NCBI GenBank assembly: GCA_029378245.1
Contig: JARKIF010000130.1
Coordinates: 28,619-92,618 of the forward strand
Direction of reading: 5' to 3'
DNA length: 64,000 nt
From: Roridomyces roridus
Taxonomy: Eukaryota > Basidiomycota > Agaricomycetes > Agaricales > Mycenaceae
The notes below the pieces were generated by a model. It was not told the origin of the DNA, searched no databases, and worked only from the letters and a program-made list of their open reading frames with translations. Position numbers and translations under genes: made by a program. This document shows, piece after piece, positions 33,101 through 45,929 of this stretch (positions are counted from its first letter, which is position 1; each line of letters starts with the position of its first letter).

Positions 33101-36100
33101 GCCAACGGGAGAATCGGAGTGGGTGATTAAAATGGAAAGAGACTTGATCCGATGGGTGCGATTCCACGTGCTGAGACCCGGAGCGAGCAACGCGACGACT
33201 GTGCCCGGAACAGAGTCGACGACGGACTGAGAAAGGGTTACATCCGAGTGCAACACGCACGTTGGTCCGAGGTCGATCACGGCATGGCCCTCGGAGGTGG
33301 AATTCTGCAGACCAAGGACCGTCACCCCCGCACGGTAAAGCGAACTGTCCGAGTTGACTTGGACCAACGAACCAGCGACGACAGAAAAACCAGGGAACGA
33401 CGAGGCCCAGCTCACAAGCGCGAGGCCGTGATCAGGCTGGAGGTCGGGGATCAAAGCAAAAGGCAACGACGTGCGCGTCTGCATCTGCTGCTTCGGCGCA
33501 AGGATCGGAACCAACCGCTGGACGAACAAATCCCCCTGTGCCGAGAAAATGATATCCGGCTCGGCCCGCAGACAATCCGGCAGCGTTTGCAACAAGTCCA
33601 TGCGTACCGTGTTGGAAAAGGCGGCAGGGAACGAAACGAACTTGAATCGCCAAAACAGGTACTCGCGACGGAGCGCACGGGTCATGCACATACCGGCAGC
33701 TGCGTTTGGACCTTCTGTCGCGAGTATCCAAATCTCGAGGTCCTGCGCCGGGTTCAGACCCGAGAGCTCCCACTGCAGGAACAACTCGTCTCCAACGACG
33801 TAGTCAAATACGAACGCAACGTCTTCAAGCCGGTCGGAGCGGGCGGTCTTCTCCGGGTCCCACGCAGCCTTTTGGGCGTCAAAGGTGCAGAAGAACGGAT
33901 CAGACACGGGCGAGTAGTCGCTATGCACGACGGTGTACCCCGCCTGCTCGAAACCCACGCGGTATTCGTCAAGAGGGAATGCGTGGGGCGCGCCAAAAGT
34001 AGCCGTGTACCAGCCGGTCCCAGAGACTTGTTGATCCCAGGAAGTACGGTTGAGATCAGCGAGGATGAGGGTGCCGCCGGGAAGAAGGATGTCGTTGCAG
34101 AGATTGATGAGGGATGCTGGCTCTGCTTCGACATTCGACGCAGCCCTGCCGAACGATAGGACAATGTCGAAGAAACCGGCGCGGGGCAGTCCGTCGGCAT
34201 GACGGCGGACAACGAAAAATTCGTCGTCGGCGAGGGTAGGCGGGGTGCGGCTGTTGGGGATAGAGACTTCGAACGCAACGTGGGGGAACTCGGCAGCGAC
34301 CTCGGCAACCCGTGAGGTGATTGCGTCAACTGATGCCAGTTGAGAAGAAAAAAAACGCCACAGTTATTTACACACCTTCGGTCGATATACAGATTCGAAT
34401 CGCCCGTTGAGAGTTATTCGGGCTCAGAGACATGATTGCGTTGCGCAAACGCGAACAACAGGTCGTCAGCGCCGTCGCAAGTCGCAAGTCTTGCGTGGCG
34501 ATATCGAACTAGTCACCAATCAATCAAAGAATCAGTCGTGGCTAGATTTCAACTTACATTCGAATGTTCCTGGTGAATCAACTCGATCGGCGAGTCAGGA
34601 CTGCGAGGAGTCGTCAGATAAGTTATAAAGAAAAGACCGGTGTAAAACTCACGAAACGGGTTCCCCAGGGTCTGCCGCCTGGTGATCCAACACCGCGAAG
34701 AATTCCGACTTGTCCAACGGCGGAGTCAGCGGTGAGTCGGGCTGCCTCGGGCGGTTGAAAACACGTTGCGCAACGGGGTGAAGTGGTAGCGAAATGGCCT
34801 GGACGGGTGACAGATGGTGTTTCGCGACGACAAAGTTCTGCAAAGTACAGAGACGTTGGCCACGGCCGTCGACGACAGCGATGTTGAACTGTAATGAATC
34901 TAATGGAAATGAGTGTCTTGAAAATACCTCATCGTGAGAGACTCACCGGGCCTCCAGGCGAGCAGCTCGACGTGGGCGTACACGTGAGACGGCAGGTAGT
35001 TTAGTTTCGACGGCTTGTGTAAAATCACTTCCCCGATGCTCGAAGGGAGATAGTAATTATTTGGCGCAAAATCGCCGTGGAAGGGGCGGTAAGCAGTGAT
35101 TTGGAACGCGGCATCGAGGATTGCGGGGTGGATGATGAAGAATTTATCCCTTGGTCTTGTTATTACGCTTCAAATTTTAACGGCGAAAACTCACTTTAAA
35201 CTGCCGTCCAGGCCGCGGATCGACGCCAAAGCCTCCTCGGGCCCGAAGTACAGGTTCGTTACACGCTGGAACTTTGGACCGTACGATGAGAAGAAGGATA
35301 GCGATGGGTAGAATTCTGTGCAGTGTTATCAGAAGGTCGAGAATTTTAAAAAAGAAATTCGAACCCGAATCAACGTGCGAAGGACACCGCGCACGAATCG
35401 CCGCGATATCGAGGTCCTTGAACTCTGGCGGAGCTTCATAGGACAGGTAGCCGTCGGCATGGAGTCGTTTTGTCTAAAAAGATAAATAAGAGAAACGACG
35501 GTTGAAATAAAACTTACCTGAACATCACCCGTCTTAGGGATCGACGAGCTAACCTGCCAAAACGAACCGTCCAAAGAGACTTCAACCGGGAATGGTGCTT
35601 CCGAGGAAAGCGGTAGCATCCCGCGGAAGTTGACGTTGAGCAGCGTCGTCGCGCCGAATTCCAGCGCCTAGAAAAATTTAGACACTCGAAGAGAACTCGT
35701 TCGAAAATGTACATACCATCTCGACGAAACCGGCTGCAGGCCAAATCGGCTCGCCACGGATGACATGCTCGGACAACGTAGGGTGCGTGTCGCGGCTCAA
35801 CTTGAGACGCGAGTGATTGAGAGGCCCGTAGTAGGGCTCGGGGTTCTGTGCCGAGTCGGGGAACAAAGGGAATCGTTTCTTAAGGAAAGGGTAAGCCGGG
35901 ATGGCGGCGGTTCGTGCCTCAGAACAGGTCGCAGCGTTCAGGGTCGTGAAATCGACACAGTTGTGTCCCGCGGCAGTGAGTTTGCCGAGGAACTGGAGTG
36001 TGTCGCGGTATTCGGTGCTTGGGGCGCCCGTCTTGGGACGCCGGACGATGGAGAGGATGGTAGAGGAGGAGCTGGTGGTCATGTCGGAGAGGTAGGATGA

Positions 36101-38904
36101 GAGAACGGGATGTGGGGTGAGTTCGACGAAAGTGGAGGCGACGCTGTTGAGCTTCTGGATAGTCGGTGCGAACACGACTTGGGACCGCGTATTCATCCAG
36201 AAATATTCGGCATCCAACGGGCCGGCCAAGGCATCACCAGTGAGGGTCGAATAGGTGCGAATCTTGGGCATGTGGTCGCCTGGATAACGGGCAAAGAGGT
36301 CTTGAACTTCGGCACGGTATCGGTCGCGGCAGACGTCCATCATGGACGAGTGAATCGGCACGCGAGTTCGAATCTTGCGCGCGAAAATCCCATCCCGCTG
36401 CGCCATGTCGAGGATGCCATCAATCGCGCGCTCCTCGCCTGCAAGAGCGATGGCCGAAGACGCGTTCAGACACGCAATCTCGACACGTGCGCCGGGACAA
36501 GTGGCTCCGTACCGAGCAAGAAGGTCCTCGGCCTGCGGACCAGTGCACGAAAGAGCGACCATGGTACCACCCGAATTCTCCAACGTCGAAAAAATCTGCC
36601 CACGGATGATGGCCAACTCGACCGCCATGGCCTTGGGCGCGGCACCGGAAGCGTAAAGGACGGCGGTCTCGCCGGCCGAGTGGCCCAGGACGATATCGGG
36701 TTGGATACCGAGGTGGATCAAAAGGTCGAACAAGGCGATTTGGAACATGGCGATGGAGGGAAGTGTCAACGCAATCGGCCAAACCGTGGGATATTCGAAC
36801 GAGGACGGAACACAATCGAACAGACCGTAATCGTTGATGATCGACTTGCCCGTCTTGCGCTGGAAGACGAGGTCCATCTCCTGGATGCTCTCGCGGAAGA
36901 CTGGGAAGATCTTGAACAATTCCCGACCCACTGAAATAATATTAAAAGACGAAAAAATAATTGAAAAAATACGCACTGGCTTCGTGTTGGGGGCCCTGCC
37001 CCGAGAATACAAATACAAGAGGGTTTACATCACGGCTACTATACTGCGGACTGGAGAACTGAACCGGCGTCTTCTGCGCGGGATCAACGACAGCAAACGA
37101 CCGCCAGTTCATCTGTTTCGAGCGTCTGCCCAAAACAGTGGATAGGGCCCGATGCTCGGAACCAGTCTTGAACAACTCGGTGAGCTGTTCCGCGACGGTG
37201 GAGGCGCTGCGGGGCGAAAGACCCGCTGCCATGAGCAAAACAGAGGACCCCTCGGGCGGAGCTGTCGTCTGGTCGAGCGGACCCAGCGGGGGCGGGGCTT
37301 CCAAAACAACGTGCCCGTTTGAGCCACCAATCCCGGAGCTAGACATGGATATGAGGGTTCGACCAGATCTGCCCGAAGGAAGCCGAGTCGGCTCCAACGG
37401 CACGCGAAGGTTGTATTCACGCCATTTGATCGCGGGGTTCAGCGTGGATACATTGACGTTGGGAGGGATCACGCCATGTTCGAAAATCGAAACGACCTTG
37501 GACAACGAGGCGAGGAACGCTGTGATTTCCGTGTGACTGAAAAAGAAAATCAGCCATCAGTCGAGAGAACAAGTGAACGAAAATACCCAATGTTGCCCTT
37601 GACGCTGCCCACGAGGAGCTCCTCCTCGCGTTTGAAATGCTTCCCGACCCAATTTGCCTCGGTGGGATCGCCCTTGGAAGTTCCTGGAAATAGATGAGCG
37701 TGGAAAATGCGAACGAATGGATTCAACTCGACCTGTTGCATGCAGTTCGACGTATGCCACGTCGCTGGGTTCCACCCCGGCGCGTTTGAATGCAATTTTC
37801 ATCGCGTCACATTGGGACTCGGCGACTGGCGCTCCGGGCGGGCCGCTGGAACCAGTCGAGTTGACTGCAGTTCCCAAAATCGTGGCATAAACGTGATCGT
37901 GGTCGTTCAGCGCGTCTTGAAGGGGCTTCAACACCACGGCGACACAACCCTCGGCTCTCCCGAAACTGATGGATGTTAGAAAGCCGTTCAGCCGGGTCAT
38001 GCGGACACTGACCCATCGGCCCCCGCATCAAACGGTTTGCACTTGCCATCTGGCGACAAGACGGACGTTTGACTATACCCGATCCAATCCATCAAGCTAC
38101 CAGAATATCAGTGAACGATATCATTCGAAGACGTCCACATACCGATGGTTTAATTGACACCCACCGACGACAGCCGCCCTGCAATCGCCGCTCAGGATAG
38201 CTTGAACCGCAACGTGTAATGCCGTCTGGCTCGAACTGCACGCCGTGTCGACGGGTATAGACGGTCCAACGAGGTCCAGATGTGTCGAGACGCGGTTGGC
38301 GAGCATCGATGGCGCGCCGGCAAACGAGCCTCGAGGTTCATATTCATCCTAGGCGCGTAAGAAGCGTAAACAAGCGAAGAGGACGGCGGACTCACAGGGC
38401 TCGCGACATTGGACAGTTCGATCGAGTTGCCCGACGTGTAGCACCCGATGTGCTGCTTTCTGTAGTCGATACCGGAGTCCAAGAGGGCGAGGAAACATTG
38501 TTCGAGGAGTTTGCGGGAAGCTGGGGCCATGGCGCGCGCATCGCGGGACGAAATACCAAACTCGACATGATCGAACTCGTCAATATCCTTCAAGAAGGAT
38601 CCAGTTTCGACAGAGATTCGGCCGAGCCCGTCGCCTCTCCAACTAAAAAGTTCAAGTCAACACTGATCACCGGGGTCAAAGTAGAGAGCGCACGTCTCAA
38701 TGTCCAACCGACTGGCTGGTATCCTCTCGTAGGACTCTCCGGAGGCTAGCAGGAACTCGTAAAAGGAGGCATGGTCGTAATTGGTGTCGCAGGAGGTGCC
38801 GCTGGGCAGATCTGCCGATATACCGACCTAGAAGAGACCGAATCAGACGTGCAGGGAATATTTTTCGTTCCGTGGACCCTCACAATGGCGATGGGAAGAG
38901 ACAT
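30171..38904 (-). CDS. Reducing polyketide synthase with terminal thioester reductase
   Basis: A multi-exon gene encoding roughly 2,500 residues. It starts with a 21-nt exon (MSLPIAI) at 38904. KS (38.9-37.3 kb): DTACSSS, VELHATG and GNIGHTE across an intron. AT (37.0-35.9): GQGPQHE and GHSAGE. DH (35.8-34.6): HVIRGEPIWP fits HxxxGxxxxP. A methyltransferase-like region (34.5-33.8) keeps the fold end ILLPGGTLILADL but has AIRICISTEG where the SAM glycine motif belongs. KR (32.8-32.1): GGIGSLGASVA and NYCAANGA. ACP (31.8-31.6): YGVDSLSA. A terminal NAD-binding reductase (31.4-30.2), with TGTTGALGCH and YGESK, should release the chain as aldehyde or alcohol. There is no enoyl reductase domain; the partner enzyme lies directly upstream at 39407-40680. 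Confidence 0.93.
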
Positions 38905-39406
38905 GAACGGGGATTTGGTGGGTGGTGATGCGTTGAGCAGTCGCCGATTCCATTTGTTGCACTCTTTGATATAGACCGACTGTGTGTGCTGACACGCTGC
39001 CTCGGCAAAGTAGAAGCTAACCAAGCGATCGGCGGGATGGTGTTGGCGAACCCACCACCGCGACAACGAGGCATCGCAGGAGGAGGATGACGATCAACGG
39101 TCCGGACAACTCCAAAAGGGAGAATCACCCCATCCAGAAGCGGATGAAGCAGATGAACCAGTTCACTTTACGGTTATATCTGATGTGATTCCTGTTGGAC
39201 CCGTTGGGTAAACTATCCCATATCCAGCGTCAACGCGCAGAGCGTACCGTCGGCTCGCAACGAATTTAACCAACTAACCGGTAGTGTGTTGTACTAAAAT
39301 GCTCTTGTTCAAGCCACGAGGATCAGATATCTCATCAGGTTGGGTATTAGGGCAGCGCGCTTGCGGAACAAGAGACTCGTAAAAGGTCATGAGATACATG
39401 AAGAGA

Positions 39407-40680
39407 TTACAACGGCGATTGCAAGCCCGGAGTGTCTGAAATTCGGTAAGTAATCTTTTCCGCGTGAACCTACACAAAGCCATCAGCGACCAATGACCAC
39501 GCTTCTCAAGTCGGCAAGATACCTTGCCGGCTTTCATGTCCTCGAAGCCCGCCTCGACGCTGGCCAGACCATCCGGATAGAGACGAACAGGAACAGGTTT
39601 CAGAGGCATCGTAGCAATTATCTTGGAGATCATTTCGCAATATATCTTTGCGTTGTCGTAGTGCGTCTTGTCGGCGGGGAAAGGGAAAGGGAACTCCACG
39701 GGCTAAAAGACGAATTAATCAAAAAAATTAGAGTGAAACAAGACCGAACGCGCACTTGGCCAAATATCGAATACGCGAGGATGAAGACGGTCTGAACCGG
39801 TGCGCTCCTCCGTTTGCTCTCGTACGGAAGGAGAGTCGCGATGGTGCCGCCGTCCCCTCCCAGCGACATACTGACCTGGTTGGGCGTCATGCCCTCGCTA
39901 ATGCAATCCATAGCATATCGCAGGTTTCCTCCGGTTATCGATACGATCCGCTTCGGGGTGAACGAATCCGCGTAATCCAATACCTCGTCAGCGCCGAGAG
40001 ATTTCACAAACTCGATGTTCTTGGCGGAGGCGGTGGAGATGACGCGCAGACCGGCCAACTTGGCGAACTGGACGGCATATTGTCCCGTCGCAGATGTTCC
40101 GGACCAGATGAGAATATCTTGAGGAGTAGACGTAGGCTCGAGAGGGCTCGGAAGGCCAAGGCACTGGTAGAGCGACTGGCAAGTAGTCAAGCAGGCAACG
40201 CCGAGCTGCGCAGCATGTTCGAAACTCATTGCGTCGGGGATCGCGATGACGAGAGCCGCGTCGGTAACGAGATACTCGGCATAGGCACCGTTCGGGCCAA
40301 CACCTGACGGGGGACACTCAGAATTGAAACGGAGTATTCCGAGCAAATTCCGTACCTCCATGTACGACACCCGCGATTCTGTCGCCGATGCTCCTCAACC
40401 CGGCGGGGACATCTGGCCCAATCTCCTCGATAATACCCGCAAAATCGCAGCCCAGTATGTTTCCGGGGCGGGTGTGCAGTAACAGTGTCTTCCCTACGAG
40501 TGCATATTAGCACGGCTCGATCGATGGATAAACGCAGAACTTGCAGTCTGTAGGGTTCTGAGCGACTGCAACGACCTTGACGAGGATTTGTCCAGAGCCC
40601 GGAACCGGCATATCAACATCTTGTAGTTTGACGGTGCCATCTCCAACTGTAACGAGAGCTTTCATGGTGCTAGGCGGCAT
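39407..40680 (-). CDS. Stand-alone (trans-acting) enoyl reductase
   Basis: Zinc-less medium-chain dehydrogenase/reductase family (LovC/ToxD type). Such proteins supply the missing enoyl reduction to reducing synthases. The start chosen is MPPSTMKALVTV at 40680; an in-frame ATG at 40800 would add an Arg-rich leader. The protein continues with VAVAQNPTDW, joined to KTLLLHTRPG by a GC-AG intron (donor GCAAGT), then GCDFAGIIEEIG, the cofactor motif SGTSATGQYAVQFAKLAG, and the typical ending KITYRISDTPGLQSPL with a stop at 39407-39409. The gene is 502 bp upstream of the polyketide synthase on the same strand. It lacks the cysteine ligands of zinc alcohol dehydrogenases, as expected for this group. 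Confidence 0.88.
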
Positions 40681-40800
40681 ATTGGAAATTGTGGTGGTTT
40701 GGGAGGGGGCTTGGGAGAGCTTGGTAGGCAATGACAAGGAGCGACGGTGAGTCCATTGGCGCCCAAGCCACGATTTTCGAAATCGTTTCACGGTTTGCAT

Positions 40801-42828
40801 GTCAAAGTGACGTGAGGAAGAACACGGTGTGAGAATTACTCAAGAAGCGAGAACCTGTCAAACTGCTCGCCAAGTCCCTGGCTGCCAACTTTACCTGTGT
40901 TGTGGGTGGTGGGCGTGTCCATCTCAGCACGTTGTGGCCGTGAGGTGAACCATTGGCAACCAGGGAAAGGAGGAAACTTCTAGAAAACAAGACAAAGAGT
41001 AGGGTCTTCTCACGTTGATTTTCTGGTCAAAGTTGTGGCCATCTGGAGATGGCGGGCCGAGACCAATACACCGAAAACCATGTGCCGGAAGCAAGCTATC
41101 GCGACCGATAGAGGAGGATGGCATTGAGCGACACGTCGCAGAGCTTGTAAAGGCGCGAAACAGGGGCGAGTTCAAGGTTAATAATGACGGTACCCACTTG
41201 AGCGAGCCTGGCACGTGTGGCACGTGAGACCAGATTCGGTCTTTCCTCCCACCACATCCACTTCTTCTTCTTCTCTTCGTTTCTCCAACTAGCTCTTACT
41301 CCGGGTTCCAGCTCAGCTACATCTGTGAACCAGAGTCCAAACCACCTGGATTCATCATTCCGTAACTTCTCAGCCAATGGTCTTGAAATTCGAAAAGATT
41401 GCGAGGTCGTGCTCGCTTACTTACACTTGTTCCAGGTTGGTCGCCGCTGGTATCCACCAGGACTCCCTATTATTTCGGTACGATGTTCGCGAAATGAAAT
41501 TTGAAAGAACGACGGTCCAGAGCAAGTCTAAGCGCACATGCTCGACTGTTTCTGTGCCATGGGCAACAGCGCTTATCCCGACCTCCGCCGCCTTGCAAGT
41601 TGCCAGCATAACTAACGGCCACCGACGATTGCTTCCTTGCTCTATAACCGAAATGAAAAGTCCTTTGTTGCGCTCGTCTCATCTTCTTGCTTCCAAAACT
41701 CCGAGACACCCGTCGACACCGATGCGTCACTTGTTCACCTGATTTACCTCTGGTTCGTCGACTATCTGGCGCTGTCTATTATTCGCTTCTACTGGTTTGG
41801 TTCCGCTCGTTCTTCGAACTCACACAGATTGCGGCGTATCAAGTCACTTTCTGTCAACCTATCCTGAACACGCTTCTGCCATCCACCAGACTCGGCCAAC
41901 AAGAAAAAGAGCATTCCGTAACTCCTCCAACTTGTTTTCTTTGCCCTTCGTCAATATTCATGCGGCTTGACACCATTGGGCATTGCGACTGGACCGATTT
42001 TACTCCAGACTTCTTTCTGTCCTCAAGACTCCCCCTCGTCATTCACCGACAATTTAACGGTATGGAGCTCATCAAGAATCCTCCCGTAAGTTCTGCTTCT
42101 TTGAAAAACTTTGTATCCTCCGACGAATTCGGTGGAACACAGTACCCGCGGGCTCCCGAGTGCGTGTGGTTGACTCTCATCTTGTGTGTGTCCCTTCGAA
42201 TGCAACGTGGATCTGCGCATGTATTTAACACCATGGCGTTGGCCTCCTGATTCCGCCGTGTTCCCATGTTTTGAGACGCCGTGTAGTGGCTTCTCTTTGA
42301 AAATTTCTTACCCCCATCATGGGAAGGATTTTTGAGAGGTTGTTGTGGAGCAGAGTAATGGTATGTGAGTGGTTGGACGCATCTTTTTTCCGCCCAGGCC
42401 GCGATCCCGGTACAAATCCCGTATCTTCTGGCAAATTCATTTCCTTGGTGAGAACCGTTGCTCGGATAGCCTTGCTCACATGAAAAGTCGGACTTGGATC
42501 GATGGTTCCAATCTCCTGAGATGCATTGGACGTGGCTTTTCTTCCTCAGGCCGCGACCTGAGTGCCAGTCCCATATATTTATTATTATTTTGCACTAAAG
42601 CCTAGGGCGAGCAAATTCCTTGTTTTTCCCGTTGCGCTTAATTTCCCACAACTGGGGACTCCCACTTAGACCGTTCTTAGTGCTCCTGGGTCGTTTCCTC
42701 CTGCAGTCAAATCCATGTTCAGTGTTTTGGTTGAACTCCAACATTCAACAGTCAACAACAGCCATCATGCCGATCATGCCGTCTTCCCAATTGGGTGCTG
42801 CACAAAAAATTCCTGCTCCTCGTCCATC
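40801..42828. other. Two-kilobase spacer without a recognisable gene
   Basis: ORFs here are short, overlapping in several frames, and without domain or splice logic. A degenerate repeat of about 45 bp occurs near 42380 and 42533 (GGCCGCGA core with CCCGTAT or CCCATAT behind it). The region separates the polyketide synthase block from two housekeeping genes. Confidence 0.45.
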
Positions 42829-43924
42829 ATGTCTGCCGCGCGTACTCTTCGTCAACTGAGCTCTGTTTCTGGCCGCCTGTCAACGCGGACCCTCTCCACG
42901 CTCGCTCTCCGCCGTATACCCCTCGCCGCCGCACGTGTCTCAACTTCAGCCAGGGCATTTTCTGCTTCGGCCCGCGCATTCAAAGCTGGTTCTTGTGTGT
43001 CTCTACCTGGCCTCTGTGTTTTTTCAAACGGTGACCCTCGTCGTCTACAGCGGACATTGCGCTCGTGCAGAAACTCTCGGAGGAGCTCAGCTATGAGCAT
43101 GAGGAGATGGAAAAGGCTGACAAGCCCGACTTTTTGGCGGCCTTTGAGTCGCGAGGTATCTGGAAGGTGTGTCTGACTCTGCTCCGGGAAACCAGCGTTC
43201 CTCATGCATGCTTTATAGATCCAAGACACGCCGGGCAGCAACGAAGTCGTACTGACGCGGCAGTTTGGGAACGAAAAGTGCGTCTAGAATACTCTGGGGT
43301 CTTTTGTCAATTGAACTCGGTCAAAGCATCCGGCTCGTCTTCTCCATTGCGGACCTGAACAACCAGGAAGAGATGTACGAGGAGGACCCTGAGAACCCGG
43401 AGGAGGAAGCGCCGGAAGAGGGCACCAGCATTCGCGTTGTGGTCTCGATATCCAAGGTCTGTTCTCTCCTTGGACTCACATGGGCAACCGTACTGAAAAG
43501 ACGCCCTCCAGTCCACTGGCCCCGGTGGGATTGACGTCGAGATGCTCTGCCAAAACGGGCAGTTCCTCGTCGAGACCGTCTCGCACTACCCTGACGCCGT
43601 GCTGGGCCAGCTTACCGTTGAGGCTGACTGGAAGCGCCGCGAGTTGTACGTCGGGCCTGATGTAGGTTTTCTCTTTCCGTGGTGTAGTCATAGGCCTTAC
43701 ACTACCACAGTTCTCGACCCTCGACATCCAGGTGCAGGAGGCCTTGGAGAAGTTCCTCGAGGAACGCGACATCAACCCCGACACTGCGCTCTTCATTCCC
43801 GAGTACGCCACACACAAAGAGCAGCGGGTGCGTGTCCTTCTTCCTTAACTTCCCTTTGCCCATTTTTGTCTCCCAGGAATACGTCTCTTGGCTGGAGAAC
43901 GTCAAGAAGTTCGTCGAGGCGTAG
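42829..43924 (+). CDS. Mitochondrial matrix acidic protein, MAM33/p32 family
   Basis: Six exons. The start at 42829 gives an Arg/Ser/Ala-rich presequence (MSAARTLRQLSSVSGRLS...), typical for mitochondrial import. The mature part begins ADIALVQKLSEELSYEHEE and has IQDTPGSNEVVLTRQFGNE, an acidic loop (EEMYEEDPENPEEEAPEEG), and FLVETVSHYPDAVL. It ends EYVSWLENVKKFVEA with TAG at 43922-43924. These are the hallmarks of the trimeric acidic p32/MAM33 fold, which acts in mitochondrial ribosome assembly and respiration. Introns: about 43-75 nt with GT-AG ends. No defects. It converges with the Med9-like gene. It is housekeeping, so it marks a break in the biosynthetic cluster. Confidence 0.9.
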
Positions 43925-44157
43925 GAGGGTCGTTGAGAGGAGTAGATTAGAAAAGTACTTATATACAGCAAACCAACCTGCTCTGCGTAATGCTCTACAC
44001 AGTCTAGCCGTCGTGGAACGGGGTCGAAGCCATCGAATCGACCTCCATGGCCACTGTGCCCTGGCTCATACCCACATTCGTTGTCGCAGCGCGCGTGGAA
44101 AACTCTGCAAGTTGTTGTCTGCTGGCAGTGAGCAAAGCACGAGAAGTGAAAGAAATC

Positions 44158-44482
44158 TCACCGCTTGCGATCCCTCAGCTCGGTGAGCATCTCAATCACC
44201 TCCCCCTGCTCCTCGATACGAAGCTCCCCGCCTGGGAGACGCGCCGAACGCTCCTTTGCCTCGGCTAACGCGTTTTTGAAGTCGTTGGTCTGCCAAGTGA
44301 GATGAAACGAGCGTGTTTTGAGAGCAGGGGTAACCCACCGCCTGTAGAAGAGCCTGCTTCGCTTGCGGGGTGACGGTGCCTTCGGGGCGTTGCGTAAGCT
44401 CAAGGACAGTAGCGAGCTTCCCGAGCAGGCTCGAGAAGAGTACGGCAGGGAGTGTGCTGTCCGTCGCGGTGGGCGCACTCAT
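44158..44482 (-). CDS. Probable mediator complex subunit 9
   Basis: Two exons (44482-44339 and 44289-44158) encode 91 residues: MSAPTATDSTLPAVLFSS at the start, a helix through LGKLATVLELTQ, then TNDFKNALAEAKERSARLPG, LRIEEQGEVIEMLTELRD and a basic RKR end. The short length and the LPGGEL...EVIEMLxxLRDRKR ending match fungal Med9, a small subunit in the middle module of Mediator that contacts RNA polymerase II. The assignment rests on motif memory, not a search. The gene is intact, with one 49-nt GT-AG intron, and faces MAM33 tail to tail. Confidence 0.6.
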
Positions 44483-44889
44483 ACAAGGACAATTTGATCA
44501 AGTCTTCGCACGCGTTGGGGAGCAAGCAAGTAAATGTATATTCTAATGTACATTATGTTACAGAAAGAGATAAGAAAAAATAAAGATAAATGATGGAGAT
44601 GGAGCAGACCTCATCGTAGAGAGGCAATGGAGGAGAGAGGGAGAGGAAAGAGAGAGGAGAGATATACAAAGAGATGAAGCAGCTGGGAGATGGGCAGTGG
44701 TAGGTCAACTACCGACGTTGTGGGCCGAGCATGACGCCGCCGCCTATGGTCCTCGTGTTGGCCCGGCGTGTGGGCGGGTGCGGCGCGCGTGACGAGATGG
44801 GATTCGAAAATTGTTGGGGCCGGCCATGAGGGTGTGGATGGTTGGGAGCAGGCCTCCGGGGCACAGGCGTTTCATAAATGATGAGAGGC

Positions 44890-45874
44890 GTCAGGGACGG
44901 GCGAGAATGGTATCTGCCAACGGGGCACGCGCCAGCGACGGTGAGGGTGGAGGAGGGATGGGGCCATCGAAGGGCGTGATGTGCGACACAGCAGCTGCGA
45001 CGGGGTTCATCGTGGCCGAGATGTTGATGATATGTCCTGGCGCGGTGCAGGTGCGAGCACGAGAAGACTGCATGAGACTCGCCGTGAGTGAAAGTAAGGA
45101 AGGACTCAGAGTCGACTCACGCAAGAAGCGGCCAAGAGCAGTAACGGTTGGGACAACGGAGTCCGGCAAGTGGACTAGAAAGAATGGGAGCAAAGGCAAT
45201 GATGAAGAGAATGTGCGCCATACCGGGTTTTCAGTCGTGGAACGGATGCGGTCAGAGCGCCGGGATGGCAGAAGCAGAGGAAACAATGAGGGTGACGGAA
45301 CGCACCCAGGTAAGGAACAGAGAGCGCGTCCTGCCGACTTGGAAAACTCTCCGAGAAGACCAATGGCGGGACTCGCCCAGGAAGACCAGCTCCATGGACT
45401 CGCCAATATCGTTGTTGAGGGCGTCCTATCGAGAGCATGGGTAAAGGTAGATGGAGCTGGAGAAGGATACTCACTGGGAGCGCGGCCAAGGCGACGGCGG
45501 CAACAAGCATGACCAGGGTGATCAAGGCCAAACTGGGCGAGATCCACATGGCTGACGCGAAGGTGGTGGGCGGCGCGTCTGCGACCGAGATGGCGGTCAC
45601 GAGGGACACCGAAGGGCTCGGCGACTGGAAATGGAGATGCACCATTGCACTTGATATCTTCCAAGTCTTCGGGGACGTCGGCCTCAGAACTCCTCTCCTG
45701 CAACGACGAGGACCCGTCTTGCTTCCTGTCCTTGTCGCTGCTTCCACTGAACTTTTTCACGACGTCGGTCGATACTCTAACCTTATCTCGTGTCTTCCTC
45801 ACGGCCAAACGATACGCTGCACAGAAAGGGACTTGGTGGTGCGGAGCAGAACAGGGTGAGAAAAACGGAAGCAT
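44890..45874 (-). CDS. Hypothetical protein with a predicted membrane segment
   Basis: The model is tentative. A start at 45874 (MLPFFSPCSAP) leads through a Ser/Asp/Glu-rich stretch (SGSSDKDRKQDGSSSLQERS). A clear transmembrane-like segment, WISPSLALITLVMLVAAVALAALP, ends at a good GT donor (GTGAGTATCC); after ...TCGATAG the frame reads DALNNDIGESMELVFLGES. Downstream exons are unclear because several frames stay open. No family recognised. The first exon and the Ser-rich segment recur in inverted orientation at 60.1-60.3 kb. Confidence 0.3.
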
Positions 45875-45929
45875 TTTCGCATCAACTTCAGCGGGCGGCC
45901 CGGCCAATTTCCAGCTCCACTTTGATTAG

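Noticed and set aside
33152..34159. A 335-codon open frame antisense to the polyketide synthase
   Set aside because: It lies wholly within synthase exons, is Arg-rich and low-complexity, and is explained as a shadow.
41687..42250. A 187-codon plus-strand frame between enoyl reductase and MAM33
   Set aside because: Other frames over the same bases are also open, and no family similarity is visible.
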